A stretch of 36,663 nt of DNA from Bacillota bacterium (GCA_009711765.1 VEND01000024.1:1-36663), one strand, 5' to 3'. Shown: positions 7,378 to 16,307, counted from the first letter of the stretch. Numbers and translations: made by a program. Notes: generated by a model from the sequence alone, not told the origin.

Positions 7378-9099
7378 TTGAAAAAGGCATTAATTTTTAT
7401 AATTATATTTTTAATATCCTATCCAGTCTTTGGGGAAGACGAAAATGAAACTTTATTAGGTGAAGATGATGGATATGATTCTGGATATACTATGGGTGAG
7501 TTAGAAGGAAAAATTTATGGATATGAGGATTTTTTAGAAGGAAATGATAATGACTGGAGTGATGCTTGCCCTGATAATGATGATATAGAGGATGAATATA
7601 ATCTTGATGAAGAAGATAGAAGTTATGAAAGGGATTTTAAAGATGGTTTTAAAGATGGTTTTGAAGAAAGTTATGAAGAAACATATAGAAAATGGAATCT
7701 TAAGGATGTAAAAAAATCCTATGAAGACGGAATTAAAAATGGTAATTACTTTGGTAAAATAATGGGTGAAATGGCAGGAAAGAAGGATCAGTATTCAGAT
7801 GATAGAAGTGACTGGGAAGAAGCTATTAAATCAGATTACAGTATAAAAAAAGAATATTCTTTATATGATACTGATGATGAATATAGTGAAGGTTTTTTAT
7901 ATGGGTTTAAAGATGCCTTTAAGGAAAGTTATAAAGATTCATTCAGAGATACTATATTAGAAACAAATAAAGTTTTAAAAAAAGAAGCTATAAAAAATGG
8001 ACAAACTATAGGTAGAGATGAAGGAGAATTATTTGCAAAGATTTCTTTTTTAAGGGGAAGTGAAAATTCATGGGATGAAAGCATACCCTCAGATTCTATG
8101 CTTAAAGAGAAATATGGATTATTAAGGGAAGAAAAAGAATATAGAAATGGATTTTTAGCAGGTTATAAGGATGGATTTAAAGAAAGCTTTATAGAAACAT
8201 TTAGGGATGAAAATCTAAAAAAAGCTAAGGGAAATATTGAGTTTGAAAAGATATCTATGGAGGGTGGAAAAATAGAAAGTTTTGATGAAAATGTAATAGT
8301 AGATATAGATGAAGCTACCTTTTATAAAGAAGCTTATATAGGAATTGTTAAAGGGAATTTTCCATATAAAAATGAATTAAATGCAGCTAGTAGAATGTAT
8401 GATGTTAAAATTAATAACTCATATGATTCAATAAATTTAAGAAAGCCTATGAAACTTAAGTTTAAATATGAAGGAGAAAAAAATGCAGGCATATATAAAC
8501 TTAAAAGTAATAAGTGGCTATATTTATCTAGTAAATTTGAGGATGGATATATATATACTATGATAGATAATCATTATTATACAGGAGGAACTTATGCTGT
8601 ATTTTTAGATAATAATTATATAGAGTTAAAGGATATAAATAATCATTGGGCAGAGGAAGAAATAAATATATTTGTAAGAAGAAATTATATATCAGGATAT
8701 AAAGATAAAACCTTTAAACCTCAAAAGAGTGTATCTAGAGGTGAGTTTGTAACTATATTAGATAGAATATATAACTTAAGGTATCCATGGAGTTATAATC
8801 AACATAGATTTAAGGACCATATGGTATTTGGTCCCTATAGAGATTCTATTAATAAGGCTGTAAGTAATGGTTATATAAATGGATATACTGATAATACCTT
8901 TAGACCTAATGTAGCTATATCATATCAAGAGATAGAATGGATTATACAAAGACTTCCTGGAAAAGGAAATTTTAAGTGGGAACAAATTGAAAGTAAAATT
9001 ATAAAGGAAAAAGGATATAGACCAGCTAGTAAGGATTCAATGAAAAAAAATATCACAAGGGCTGAGATAGTTTATCTTTTTTATAATTTAAATAGATAA
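7378..9099 (+). CDS. SLH-domain surface protein with three internal repeats
   Basis: The TTG at 7378 is preferred over the GTG at 7369 because AGAGGTGA at 7365-7372 lies at correct spacing only for the former. It gives 573 residues starting with a Sec signal peptide (MKKALIFIIIFLISYPVFG). Residues about 30-290 hold three imperfect repeats of about 85-90 residues. Each has a G...G.L..G-type segment, a W(E/S)(E/D) core, then EY..GF..GFKD.FKESY. A beta-rich domain follows, then S-layer homology motifs at the C-terminus (INNHWAEEEINIFVRRNYI, YKDKTFKPQKSVSRGEFV, YTDNTFRPNVAISYQEI). It should be exported and held on secondary wall polymer. The N-terminal repeats are not a family I recognise. Its place inside the pilin cluster suggests a role in pilus anchoring or surface display (inference). 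Confidence 0.85.
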   Translation: MKKALIFIIIFLISYPVFGEDENETLLGEDDGYDSGYTMGELEGKIYGYEDFLEGNDNDWSDACPDNDDIEDEYNLDEEDRSYERDFKDGFKDGFEESYEETYRKWNLKDVKKSYEDGIKNGNYFGKIMGEMAGKKDQYSDDRSDWEEAIKSDYSIKKEYSLYDTDDEYSEGFLYGFKDAFKESYKDSFRDTILETNKVLKKEAIKNGQTIGRDEGELFAKISFLRGSENSWDESIPSDSMLKEKYGLLREEKEYRNGFLAGYKDGFKESFIETFRDENLKKAKGNIEFEKISMEGGKIESFDENVIVDIDEATFYKEAYIGIVKGNFPYKNELNAASRMYDVKINNSYDSINLRKPMKLKFKYEGEKNAGIYKLKSNKWLYLSSKFEDGYIYTMIDNHYYTGGTYAVFLDNNYIELKDINNHWAEEEINIFVRRNYISGYKDKTFKPQKSVSRGEFVTILDRIYNLRYPWSYNQHRFKDHMVFGPYRDSINKAVSNGYINGYTDNTFRPNVAISYQEIEWIIQRLPGKGNFKWEQIESKIIKEKGYRPASKDSMKKNITRAEIVYLFYNLNR

Positions 9100-9114
9100 T
9101 AGGGAGTGTATCCT

Positions 9115-10116
9115 ATGAAAAATCTTAAAAACATTTTTATAGTTTTGTTTATGGTGTTGATATTAATGAAAACAGTATCAGCAACTGAAAAAGAGAATAT
9201 ACCTATTGAACTTACAGTTAATTATGGCCAAGATTTAACTAATGATAATACTGTTATTTTAGGCTTGAATGTAGATGAAGAAGTAAAAAAAAATGATTTA
9301 AAAGTACAATTTTCAATAGATAATAAAAATTGGAAGGGTTATGATAGTAAAAAAGATATATGGAAATTTGGTATTAGTAGTAAGTATCAACACTATTATC
9401 CTAAGTTTAATATTGGTACTGTAGCGGGGAATAGAGATATTTATGTTAAAGTGACTGATTCTAAAGGACGGGTAGGATATGGAAAGACAAATATAGTATA
9501 TAGTCCCGAAAAAAATAATCCAAGGATAGATAGTATTAATAATTTAACTAAGGGTAGTGGTAGGGGAACTGAGACAGATCCTTATATAGTAAATGATAAA
9601 AATATTAGGATTAAAATTAATACAATAAATGCTAAGAAAGTTTCCTATTCAGCAAACGGTAAAGAATGGTCAAATTGGAAAAGGATTAATGGAAATACTA
9701 CAAATCTTAATATTGTATTAGGAAAGATTAACTCAAAGGTATTTTTAAAGACTAAAAATGAGTATGGAGTAGAAAGCACATCAAAACGAATAAATTATAT
9801 CATAGATAAAAAATCTCCTAAATTAGATATATCAACTAAATATAATTCTTTCATAGCTACAAATGGTGTAGTAAAGTTTGATATAGCTACTAAGGATGAT
9901 AAATCAAAATTTGTTGATTTTAATATAATAATTAATTTAAATGGTAATTTAGTAAAAAAATCAGGAAGGGTTATAAATTATATTAAAGATAAATTGACAT
10001 ATAAAGAAATTACAATAAAGGGCTTACCAAAAGGGGTTTTTAATACAAAAGTTGAAGTTATAGATTCAGCAGGAAATAAAAATATTAAATATATTAAAAT
10101 AAAAAGTTTAGAATAA
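9115..10116 (+). CDS. Secreted Ig-like repeat protein of the pilus cluster
   Basis: ATG 9115 is chosen over GTG 9106 because AGGGAGTG at 9101-9108 is correctly spaced for 9115. It gives 333 residues. A signal peptide (MKNLKNIFIVLFMVLILMKTVSA) leads to about three beta-sandwich, Ig-like or bacterial-Ig-like modules (around residues 25-130, 135-235 and 235-333). The last ends in KVEVIDSAGNKNIKYIKI, typical of Ig-like surface proteins. No cell-wall anchor is visible. It is the last gene before the terminator. It may be a secreted pilus-associated or adhesin-like protein; function unknown. Confidence 0.72.
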   Translation: MKNLKNIFIVLFMVLILMKTVSATEKENIPIELTVNYGQDLTNDNTVILGLNVDEEVKKNDLKVQFSIDNKNWKGYDSKKDIWKFGISSKYQHYYPKFNIGTVAGNRDIYVKVTDSKGRVGYGKTNIVYSPEKNNPRIDSINNLTKGSGRGTETDPYIVNDKNIRIKINTINAKKVSYSANGKEWSNWKRINGNTTNLNIVLGKINSKVFLKTKNEYGVESTSKRINYIIDKKSPKLDISTKYNSFIATNGVVKFDIATKDDKSKFVDFNIIINLNGNLVKKSGRVINYIKDKLTYKEITIKGLPKGVFNTKVEVIDSAGNKNIKYIKIKSLE

Positions 10117-10122
10117 TGAAAT

Positions 10123-10166
10123 AAAAAAGTGATGAATAGGCTATAATCTATTCATCACTTTTTTTT
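10123..10166 (+). terminator. Intrinsic terminator inside the pilus cluster
   Basis: A 12-bp perfect stem (10128-10139 with 10148-10159) with an 8-base loop is preceded by an A-run and followed by T7. It separates the upstream pil genes from the four minor-pilin genes downstream, only 12 bases before the next start codon. Confidence 0.92.
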
Positions 10167-10178
10167 ATGGAGGAGATA

Positions 10179-10538
10179 ATGAAATATATAAAAAACAATA
10201 AAGCCATTACACTAATAGAGTTAGTTTTAACTATAACTATATTTAGTCTTTATTTTGTGTCTTTATTAACCTTTATAAGTTATTTTATAACTTTAAGTAA
10301 AGAATCAGATGAGAAAATGGAAGCTAATAATCTAGCCATAGATTTAATTGAAAAAGAAAGATTATCAGATAATAAAGAAAATTTTTCTACAACAATAGAT
10401 GAATTTAAAGTAGATGTTAATATAAAAAAAATCCCACGAGAAAACATTAATTTAAGTAACTTATATCAGATAGTTGTTAAAATTAAGAAAGATAATATAT
10501 TAGTTTATGAAATCAAAAGTGTAAAAATAATTAACTAG
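10179..10538 (+). CDS. Minor prepilin
   Basis: ATG 10179 is chosen because GGAGGAG (10169-10175) overlaps the earlier ATG at 10167 and is placed correctly for 10179. The 119-residue product has leader MKYIKNNKA with cleavage probably after Ala rather than Gly. Mature ITLIELVLTITIFSLYFVSL keeps Glu at position 5. A short Lys/Glu-rich domain follows. It opens the second minor-pilin group, right after a strong terminator, so it must be transcribed by read-through or from a promoter I cannot place. Confidence 0.78.
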   Translation: MKYIKNNKAITLIELVLTITIFSLYFVSLLTFISYFITLSKESDEKMEANNLAIDLIEKERLSDNKENFSTTIDEFKVDVNIKKIPRENINLSNLYQIVVKIKKDNILVYEIKSVKIIN

Positions 10539-10546
10539 GAGAATAC

Positions 10547-11083
10547 ATGAAAAATAAAGGGTCAACTTTAGTATTTTTAATTATTGTAATAGGTTTTGTT
10601 ACTTTGATTGGGACTGTTGTTTATTCTATGTGTTTATTTAATTATAAAAATCAAGAAAATATAAATAAACATCAAAAAAATTTTTATATAATAGATTCAG
10701 TTTTAGATATATCATATGTTACAACAGAGGATGTAGTTAATAAGGCATTAAAACATTCTTTTAACTTAATTGAGAGTTTAGAAGATGAATTAGTTGATAA
10801 AGGGTATTTATTTAGAAATAGTTACAAAAATTATCTCTTTAGAAACTTAGAAGAAAAAATAAGATCAAATATTTGTAATTATAGTAGTTTAATAGATGAA
10901 AACATAAAGGTAGATATAAATATTTATAAAAATTATTCAGGGGATATTATTATAGATATTGATTCATATCTAGAAAATGCTACATATACTAAGATAAGTG
11001 AAAAATTAATAGTAAAAATACCAGGGTTTCCACCAAAGTCTTATAAACTAGTAATGAGAAAAAATTGGCACATCACTAATTAA
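10547..11083 (+). CDS. PilX-like pilin-like protein
   Basis: This 178-residue protein has leader MKNKG and hydrophobic segment STLVFLIIVIGFVTLIGTVVYS, again without Glu5. That is the same arrangement as the larger PilX-type protein at 5375-6451. A beta-containing domain follows (VDINIYKNYSGDIIIDIDSY). The first residues of the mature part (STLV) are almost identical in the two proteins, so this may be a second, shorter PilX/GspK-type tip protein. The C-terminal domain is not recognisable. Confidence 0.72.
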   Translation: MKNKGSTLVFLIIVIGFVTLIGTVVYSMCLFNYKNQENINKHQKNFYIIDSVLDISYVTTEDVVNKALKHSFNLIESLEDELVDKGYLFRNSYKNYLFRNLEEKIRSNICNYSSLIDENIKVDINIYKNYSGDIIIDIDSYLENATYTKISEKLIVKIPGFPPKSYKLVMRKNWHITN

Positions 11084-11094
11084 GGATGGTTTTT

Positions 11095-11616
11095 ATGGAG
11101 AAAAATAAGGGTTTGTCTTTGATAGAATTAATCTTAACTATTAATTTATTAATTATTATATTAGGTCTTTTGTTTTCTTTCTTAATAAATAATATCAATT
11201 ATTTTAACATAATCTATAATAGAAATGAAATTAAAGAACAGGGAGAATTTGCTATTAATTATATGACTGAAAAGTTAATGACTTTAAATGAGATAACAGA
11301 CATTACTGATAAATATAACTACACACTTAATCATATTAATAAATCTAATCCTGTAAATATAAGAAGAATAATTTTTAGAGGAGTAAATACTTTTAAACAT
11401 TCTGAAACTAATTATAAGTTTGAATTAAAAACTAATAATAAACTTTTTGATAGAACAACTGAAGTTGCTTGTTATATAACAGATATAATAATTTCCCCTA
11501 TACCTAAGGAAGTCAGTTATAAAAATGCTGAGGGTATAAAAATAATACTTAAATTAAATAAGGATAAAGAATATAGAGAAATTTCTAAAACAGTATTCTT
11601 TAGAAATAGGAGATAA
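11095..11616 (+). CDS. Minor prepilin (PilW-like)
   Basis: ATG 11095 is preferred over ATG 11086, which is buried in the Shine-Dalgarno sequence AAGGATGG (11082-11089). The 173-residue product has leader MEKNKG and mature LSLIELILTINLLIIILGLLFSFL with Glu5. It then has NIIYNRNEIKEQGEFAINYM, a pattern of PilW/GspJ-like minor pilins. It is 11 bases downstream of the PilX-like gene and 2 bases upstream of the next prepilin, so it is part of a compact operon. Confidence 0.8.
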   Translation: MEKNKGLSLIELILTINLLIIILGLLFSFLINNINYFNIIYNRNEIKEQGEFAINYMTEKLMTLNEITDITDKYNYTLNHINKSNPVNIRRIIFRGVNTFKHSETNYKFELKTNNKLFDRTTEVACYITDIIISPIPKEVSYKNAEGIKIILKLNKDKEYREISKTVFFRNRR

Positions 11617-11618
11617 AT

Positions 11619-12047
11619 ATGAATAATAATGGTTTTACTATTATTGAACTAATTTGTATATTGGCAATAATGGGAATTATTATAACTTTAGCAATACCTA
11701 GTATGAATTTATCCTATGAAATGAAGTTATATGCAGTCCAATTATGCAGTGATATTAGATATGTAAGGGTAAAAAAGATGACAGAAGGGAAAGATTATAA
11801 AATTTATATAGATGATAACTTTTATGAAATGAGAAAAGGAATTAAAACAATAAAGAGAGTAGATTTACCTAAGGATATTAAGATTATAAGCAATTATAGA
11901 AAAGAATGCATTTATTTTACTTATAGAGGGGCACCTGTAATGTCTGGTTCTATTAATATATTTGATCAAAAAGAAAAGAGGTATTATCAAATAACAATAG
12001 TTCCTGCGTCTGGTAGAATTTTATTGAAAGATGAAATATTTGAATGA
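11619..12047 (+). CDS. Minor prepilin (GspH/FimT-like)
   Basis: This 142-residue prepilin has leader MNNNG and mature FTIIELICILAIMGIIITLAIPS with Glu5. The C-terminal part (AVQLCSDIRYVRVKKMTEGKDYKIYID, then FTYRGAPVMSGSINIF and ITIVPASGRI) matches the GspH/FimT fold pattern, with a strand-turn-strand ending in a SGRI motif. It is the last pilus gene of the locus. FimT-like minor pilins help initiate fibres or bind DNA in other species; that is family knowledge, not shown here. Confidence 0.83.
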   Translation: MNNNGFTIIELICILAIMGIIITLAIPSMNLSYEMKLYAVQLCSDIRYVRVKKMTEGKDYKIYIDDNFYEMRKGIKTIKRVDLPKDIKIISNYRKECIYFTYRGAPVMSGSINIFDQKEKRYYQITIVPASGRILLKDEIFE

Positions 12048-12068
12048 TTAGCCAATAAAAAGTATAAT
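12040..12068 (+). promoter_or_regulatory. Putative SigA promoter for aroK
   Basis: TTGAAT (12040-12045), a 17-base spacer, then a perfect TATAAT (12063-12068). It overlaps the end of the last pilin gene and lies about 33 bases before aroK. It is likely to uncouple aroK expression from the pilus genes. Confidence 0.5.
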
Positions 12069-12100
12069 AGTTAATGAGAATAAATTAAGTTGGTGATATT

Positions 12101-12619
12101 ATGAAATCAAACCTAGTAATAATAGGGTTTATGGGCGTTGGAAAAACGACAAATGGAAGAAGAGTAGCTAAAAAGTTAAGAAAAGGATTTATAGATACTG
12201 ATTTTTTTATAGAATATAATTGTAATACCAAAATAAATAAAATATTTCAAAGATATGGAGAAGCACATTTTAGGAAGTTAGAAAAAAAGGCAGTTAAAGA
12301 GGTCTCTAAAAGAAAAAATGTAGTAATATCCACTGGAGGAGGAGTAGTATTAGACCCTTCTAATATAAAGGAATTAAAAAGAAATGGTATCATAATATTA
12401 TTACAGGGCTCAATAAAGCATATAACTAGGAATTTAGAGAATTCTTATAAGAAAAGACCTTTACTAGAAAAGGAAAATTGGAAAATGGAATTAAGAAATA
12501 TTTTAGAAAGTAGAAAGAAAAGATATTTTAATAGTTCTGATTATATCATTAAAGTTGATGGTAAAAGTCACGGACAAATAGTAAATGAAATAGTTAAGGC
12601 TTATAAAAGAAGAAGATAG
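12101..12619 (+). CDS. aroK: Shikimate kinase
   Basis: This enzyme phosphorylates shikimate at the 3-hydroxyl with ATP, the fifth step toward chorismate. The 172-residue protein has Walker A GFMGVGKTTNG, the substrate-binding FIDTDFFIE motif, FRKLE, ISTGGGVV and the lid motif KRPLL. It is the normal size for the family. It is preceded by a probable promoter and a GGTGATATT-type ribosome binding site. aroQ follows after 71 bases, so two shikimate-pathway enzymes sit together here. Confidence 0.96.
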   Translation: MKSNLVIIGFMGVGKTTNGRRVAKKLRKGFIDTDFFIEYNCNTKINKIFQRYGEAHFRKLEKKAVKEVSKRKNVVISTGGGVVLDPSNIKELKRNGIIILLQGSIKHITRNLENSYKKRPLLEKENWKMELRNILESRKKRYFNSSDYIIKVDGKSHGQIVNEIVKAYKRRR

Positions 12620-12690
12620 GCATTTTTGGCTATTCAAAGTTTAAAAATTATGATAATATATAATAGGATGTTATAGAGAGGAAGTAATTT

Positions 12691-13137
12691 ATGAATAAGT
12701 TATTAGTTATACATGGACCAAATTTGAATATGTTAGGAAAAAGGGAGCATAAACACTATGATAGTTTAACTCTAGAAGAAGTTAATGAAAAAATTCTACA
12801 TAAAGCAAAAGAAAATAATTTTAAAGTAGATATTTATCAGTCTAATTCAGAAGGTGAAATTATAACAAAGCTACATTCTGCTATAGATAAATATCAAGGA
12901 ATTATTATTAATCCTGGGGCTTATACCCACTATAGTATAGCTATAAGGGATGCATTAAAGATTTTAACGATACCTATAATAGAAGTTCATTTATCTAATA
13001 TATATTCTAGAGAAGAATTTAGACATAATTCTGTTATAGCTCCTGTATGTACTGGACAGATATCAGGTCTTGGACATGTAAGTTATTTAATAGCATTAGA
13101 TGCTTTTAAAAATTTAATGGGGGGATATAATGAATAA
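12691..13137 (+). CDS. aroQ: Type II 3-dehydroquinate dehydratase
   Basis: This cytoplasmic dodecameric enzyme removes water from 3-dehydroquinate in the shikimate pathway. The 148-residue protein shows all type II signatures: IHGPNLNMLGKRE with catalytic Arg, followed by the active-site Tyr (KHYDS), YQSNSEGEII, the INPGAYTHYSIAIRDAL segment, EVHLSNIYSREEFR and the catalytic His region NSVIAPVCTGQISGLG. It overlaps the next gene by 8 bases, so it is probably translated in step with the peptidase. Confidence 0.96.
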   Translation: MNKLLVIHGPNLNMLGKREHKHYDSLTLEEVNEKILHKAKENNFKVDIYQSNSEGEIITKLHSAIDKYQGIIINPGAYTHYSIAIRDALKILTIPIIEVHLSNIYSREEFRHNSVIAPVCTGQISGLGHVSYLIALDAFKNLMGGYNE

Positions 13138-14203
13138 AAGGATATCTAAATTAAAAGAGGAATTAAGTAATAAAAATATAGACTCTTGTTTGATATTTAA
13201 ACCTGAAAACAGAAGATATATTAGTAATTTTACAGGTACAACAGGCTATGTTTTAATTACTGAAAAAAGAAATATATTTGCTACAGATTTTAGATATACA
13301 CAACAAGCTAAAGAGCAATGTAGTGAATTTGAGGTTAAAGAGTTAACTAAAGACTATACAATATTTAATCTTCTAAATGAACTAGAAATAGAGAATTTAG
13401 GTATTGAAGAGGATTTTGTTACATATGGATTTGTAAATGAATTAAAAGAAAAATCAACTGATATTAATATTATGACTTTAAATAGTTTATTAACAAAGAT
13501 TAGAATGATTAAAGAAGAAGAAGAGGTTAAATTAATAAAAGAAGCTGCATTAATAACTGATAAAGCCTTTGAACATATAATTTCTTATATAAAACCAGGT
13601 ATGAAGGAAAATAAAATATCTATAGAATTAGAACATTTCATGAAAAAACTAGGAGCAGAAGGACCGTCCTTTAATTTTATAGTTGCTTCAGGGAAAAGGT
13701 CATCTATGCCCCATGGAGTTGCTTCAGATAAAGTAATTGAAGATGGTGACTTTGTTACTATAGACATGGGATGTAAATATAAAGGATATTGTTCTGATAT
13801 GACTAGAACCTTTGTAATGGGTAAAGCTAGTGATAAGCAAAAGAAAATTTACAATACAGTATTAAAGGCTCAAATTAAGGCATTAGAAAATGTAAAACCA
13901 GGAATAACTGGTTTTGATCTTGATAAAATTGCTAGAGATGTTATTAAAAAAGAAGGATATGGCGAATATTTTGGACATGGATTAGGTCATGGAGTGGGGC
14001 TTGAAATTCATGAATTACCTAGACTAGCAGAGCATAACTCAGCAAAAATAGAAATGGAAGCTGGAATGGTTATAACTGATGAACCAGGTATATATATACC
14101 TGGCTTTGGAGGAGTAAGAATAGAAGATTTAGCAGTTGTAACAAAGGATGGAGTGAAGATATTATCAGAATCTACTAAAGAACTATTAGAGATAAATAAT
14201 TAA
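13130..14203 (+). CDS. M24 family Xaa-Pro aminopeptidase
   Basis: This 357-residue peptidase has a creatinase N-terminal domain (about 1-125) and a pita-bread catalytic domain. The five metal ligands of the M24 family are visible: Asp in [16 protein letters not shown] (both Asp residues), His in [17 protein letters not shown], Glu in [10 protein letters not shown] and Glu in [10 protein letters not shown]. It should cleave N-terminal Xaa-Pro bonds of peptides in the cytoplasm. The arrangement aroQ, M24 peptidase, efp is common in Firmicutes. It may help recycle proline-containing peptides, a link to the EF-P gene next door that is only suggestive. Confidence 0.93.
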   Translation: MNKRISKLKEELSNKNIDSCLIFKPENRRYISNFTGTTGYVLITEKRNIFATDFRYTQQAKEQCSEFEVKELTKDYTIFNLLNELEIENLGIEEDFVTYGFVNELKEKSTDINIMTLNSLLTKIRMIKEEEEVKLIKEAALITDKAFEHIISYIKPGMKENKISIELEHFMKKLGAEGPSFNFIVASGKRSSMPHGVASDKVIEDGDFVTIDMGCKYKGYCSDMTRTFVMGKASDKQKKIYNTVLKAQIKALENVKPGITGFDLDKIARDVIKKEGYGEYFGHGLGHGVGLEIHELPRLAEHNSAKIEMEAGMVITDEPGIYIPGFGGVRIEDLAVVTKDGVKILSESTKELLEINN

Positions 14204-14220
14204 TTAGGAGGTATTTTAAT

Positions 14221-14778
14221 ATGATTACAGCAGGAGATTTTAGAAATGGATTAACTTTTGAGATGGATGGTGAAATATATCAAGTTGTGGATTTTCAGCA
14301 TGTAAAGCCAGGAAAAGGAGCAGCTTTTGTAAGAACTAAGTATAAGAATTTAAAAACTGGTTCTATTAAAGAAGATGCATTTAATCCAAAGGATAAATTT
14401 AAAAAAGCTCATATAGAAACTAAGGAAATGCAGTACTTATATAATGATGGAGAACTTTATTACTTTATGGATCCTGATACTTATGAGCAACTTCCTTTAA
14501 ATCATGAACAAGTTAAAGATGCAATTAAGTTTATTAAAGAAAATGATAATGCAACAATGAAGTTTTATGAAGGAAAGCCATTTGAAGTGGAAGCACCAAA
14601 TTTTGTTGAACTTGTGATAACACATACAGAGCCAGGAGTTAAAGGGGATACTGCAACAGGTGCTACTAAGCCAGCTACAGTTGAAACTGGAGCAGAAGTT
14701 CAAGTACCTTTATTTGTTAACATTGACGATAAAATAAAAATAGATACAAGAACTGGAGAGTATTTGTCTAGAGTTTAG
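14221..14778 (+). CDS. efp: Translation elongation factor P
   Basis: EF-P binds ribosomes stalled at consecutive prolines and promotes peptide bond formation. The 185-residue protein has the three beta-barrel domains of the family. The KOW-like N-terminal domain carries the loop [17 protein letters not shown], whose Lys is the position modified in some bacteria. The C-terminal signature ([20 protein letters not shown]) is intact. A good AGGAGG ribosome binding site precedes it, 17 bases after the peptidase gene. Confidence 0.98.
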   Translation: MITAGDFRNGLTFEMDGEIYQVVDFQHVKPGKGAAFVRTKYKNLKTGSIKEDAFNPKDKFKKAHIETKEMQYLYNDGELYYFMDPDTYEQLPLNHEQVKDAIKFIKENDNATMKFYEGKPFEVEAPNFVELVITHTEPGVKGDTATGATKPATVETGAEVQVPLFVNIDDKIKIDTRTGEYLSRV

Positions 14779-14814
14779 GCAATAATAATCTAAAAATAAT
14801 AAGGAGGAACTACA

Positions 14815-15072
14815 ATGGATTACTTATACGAAAAAATTTCTTATTTAAAAGGAATGGCAGAAGGTCTAAATATTGAAGAAGATTCTAAAGAAGGGAAACT
14901 ACTTCTTCATATTGTGGATGTTTTAGATGATTTTGCTGATGCTTTAGAGGATATATACGAAGAACAAAATGAAATAGGTGAGTATCTAGATTTTATTGAT
15001 GAAGATTTAACAGAGGTAGAAGAAGATATATATGGAGAATATGAAGTAGAAGAAGATGAAAATTTGGAATAA
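14815..15072 (+). CDS. Short acidic CD1247 N-terminal domain protein
   Basis: This 85-residue, strongly acidic, helical protein begins YLYEKISYLKGMAEGLNI, a motif of the CD1247 N-terminal domain family of Clostridia. Family members commonly continue into a C-terminal zinc-ribbon (CPxC) part; here the protein stops after an acidic tail and a terminator follows. It is placed directly after efp, as in related genomes. Function is unknown. AAGGAGG precedes the start. Confidence 0.8.
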   Translation: MDYLYEKISYLKGMAEGLNIEEDSKEGKLLLHIVDVLDDFADALEDIYEEQNEIGEYLDFIDEDLTEVEEDIYGEYEVEEDENLE

Positions 15073-15081
15073 TAAAGATAA

Positions 15082-15120
15082 AAGGTTAGTATCCTAGGAT
15101 ACTAACCTTAACTTTTGTTT
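15082..15120 (+). terminator. Intrinsic terminator after the aroK-efp operon
   Basis: A 13-bp perfect stem (15082-15094 with 15097-15109) has a two-base centre and is followed by a T-rich tail. It closes the aroK-aroQ-peptidase-efp-CD1247 unit. Confidence 0.88.
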
Positions 15121-15229
15121 ATTGATAAATAAATACTACAAAGTACTAAAAGTATATATTTAGATTATATGATTAATATGATAAAATTTAAATTATATTT
15201 AATATTCAAATCTAAAAGGGGTGTTTTTA

Positions 15230-16307
15230 TTGTATGATATTGCAATAGTAGGTGCTGGTCCAGCTGGAGCGATGTTAGCAAGATTAGTGGCAAAAAAATA
15301 TAAAGTGTTACTAATAGATAAAAGAGATTTAAATAATGATAATTTAAGCAATTCTATAGTTAAATGTTGTGGTGGATTATTAGCTCCTGATGCTCAACAA
15401 ATAATAGCTAAACTAGGTTTAGGATTACCAAAAAAGATATTAGTTAATCCCCAACTTTTCACAGTAAGAACTATGGATCTAACTAATGATTTAGAAAGAT
15501 ATTATCAAAGATTTTATTTCAATATGGATAGAGAAAAATTTGATAGATGGTTAGTATCTCTAATTCCAGATAATGTAGATAAAAGGTTTAATTCTATATA
15601 TAAATCCTTTAAAAAAAATGGAGATTATTTTGATATTACATATACTAAAGAAAGAAAAAAATATACAGAAAAAGCTAAAATATTAATAGGAGCAGATGGA
15701 GGTAATTCAGAAATAAGAAAGTCTACTTTAAAGGATAATCTTTTACCCGATAAGTATATCAATACAGGAATGGTTTAAAATAAAAGAATCCTTACCATAC
15801 TTTACTGCTATTTTTGATGAAGAAATAAGTGATTTTTATTCATGGATAATACCTAAGGGTGATTACATTTTATTAGGATCTGCCCTTAATATAGATAATT
15901 ATCCCAATAAAAAATTTAACATTTTAAAAAACAAATTGAAAAATAAGGGATTTAATTTTGATAGTAAAGTTAAAAGGGAAGGAGCATTTATTTATAGGCC
16001 TAAAAGTATAAGACAATTATTTACTGGTAAAGGTAATATTGCCTTTATAGGGGAAGCAGCTGGAGCGATAAGTCCTAGTTCAGCTGAAGGATTTAGCTAT
16101 GCATTAAAAAGTGCTTTATATTTATCAGAAAGCTTAAATAATGGATTAGATGGTTTTATGAACAGATATAAAAGAAAGATGAGAAAACTAAAATTTAATA
16201 TATTATTAAAAAATTTAAAATCTCCAGGAATGTATAATCCTACTATTAGGAAAATGGTAATGAAATCAGGGTTAGAAAGTATGGAAGTTGAAAAATACTT
16301 AAAATAG
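15230..16307 (+). pseudogene. FAD-dependent oxidoreductase (geranylgeranyl-reductase-like), frameshifted
   Basis: Two frames together make one flavoprotein of about 358 residues. The first part (15230-15778, from a TTG preceded by AAAGGGGTG) has the dinucleotide-binding motif DIAIVGAGPAGAM, the KCCGGLLAPDAQ segment and the FAD-binding LIGADGGNSEIRKS. The second part, in another frame, starts around 15756 (reading SIQEWFK) and carries the second FAD motif NIAFIGEAAGAISPSSAEG. The break lies at AAGTATATCAAT around 15755-15761; restoring a lost TA pair of a TATATA run joins the frames as YISIQEWF. It could be a true recent pseudogene or a sequencing error. As a family, these oxidise or reduce isoprenoid or other substrates; the substrate is unknown. 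Confidence 0.85.

Noticed and set aside
12636-12664. Promoter in front of aroQ based on TATAAT at 12659
   Set aside because: No -35 element at acceptable spacing; AT-rich sequence gives such hexamers by chance.
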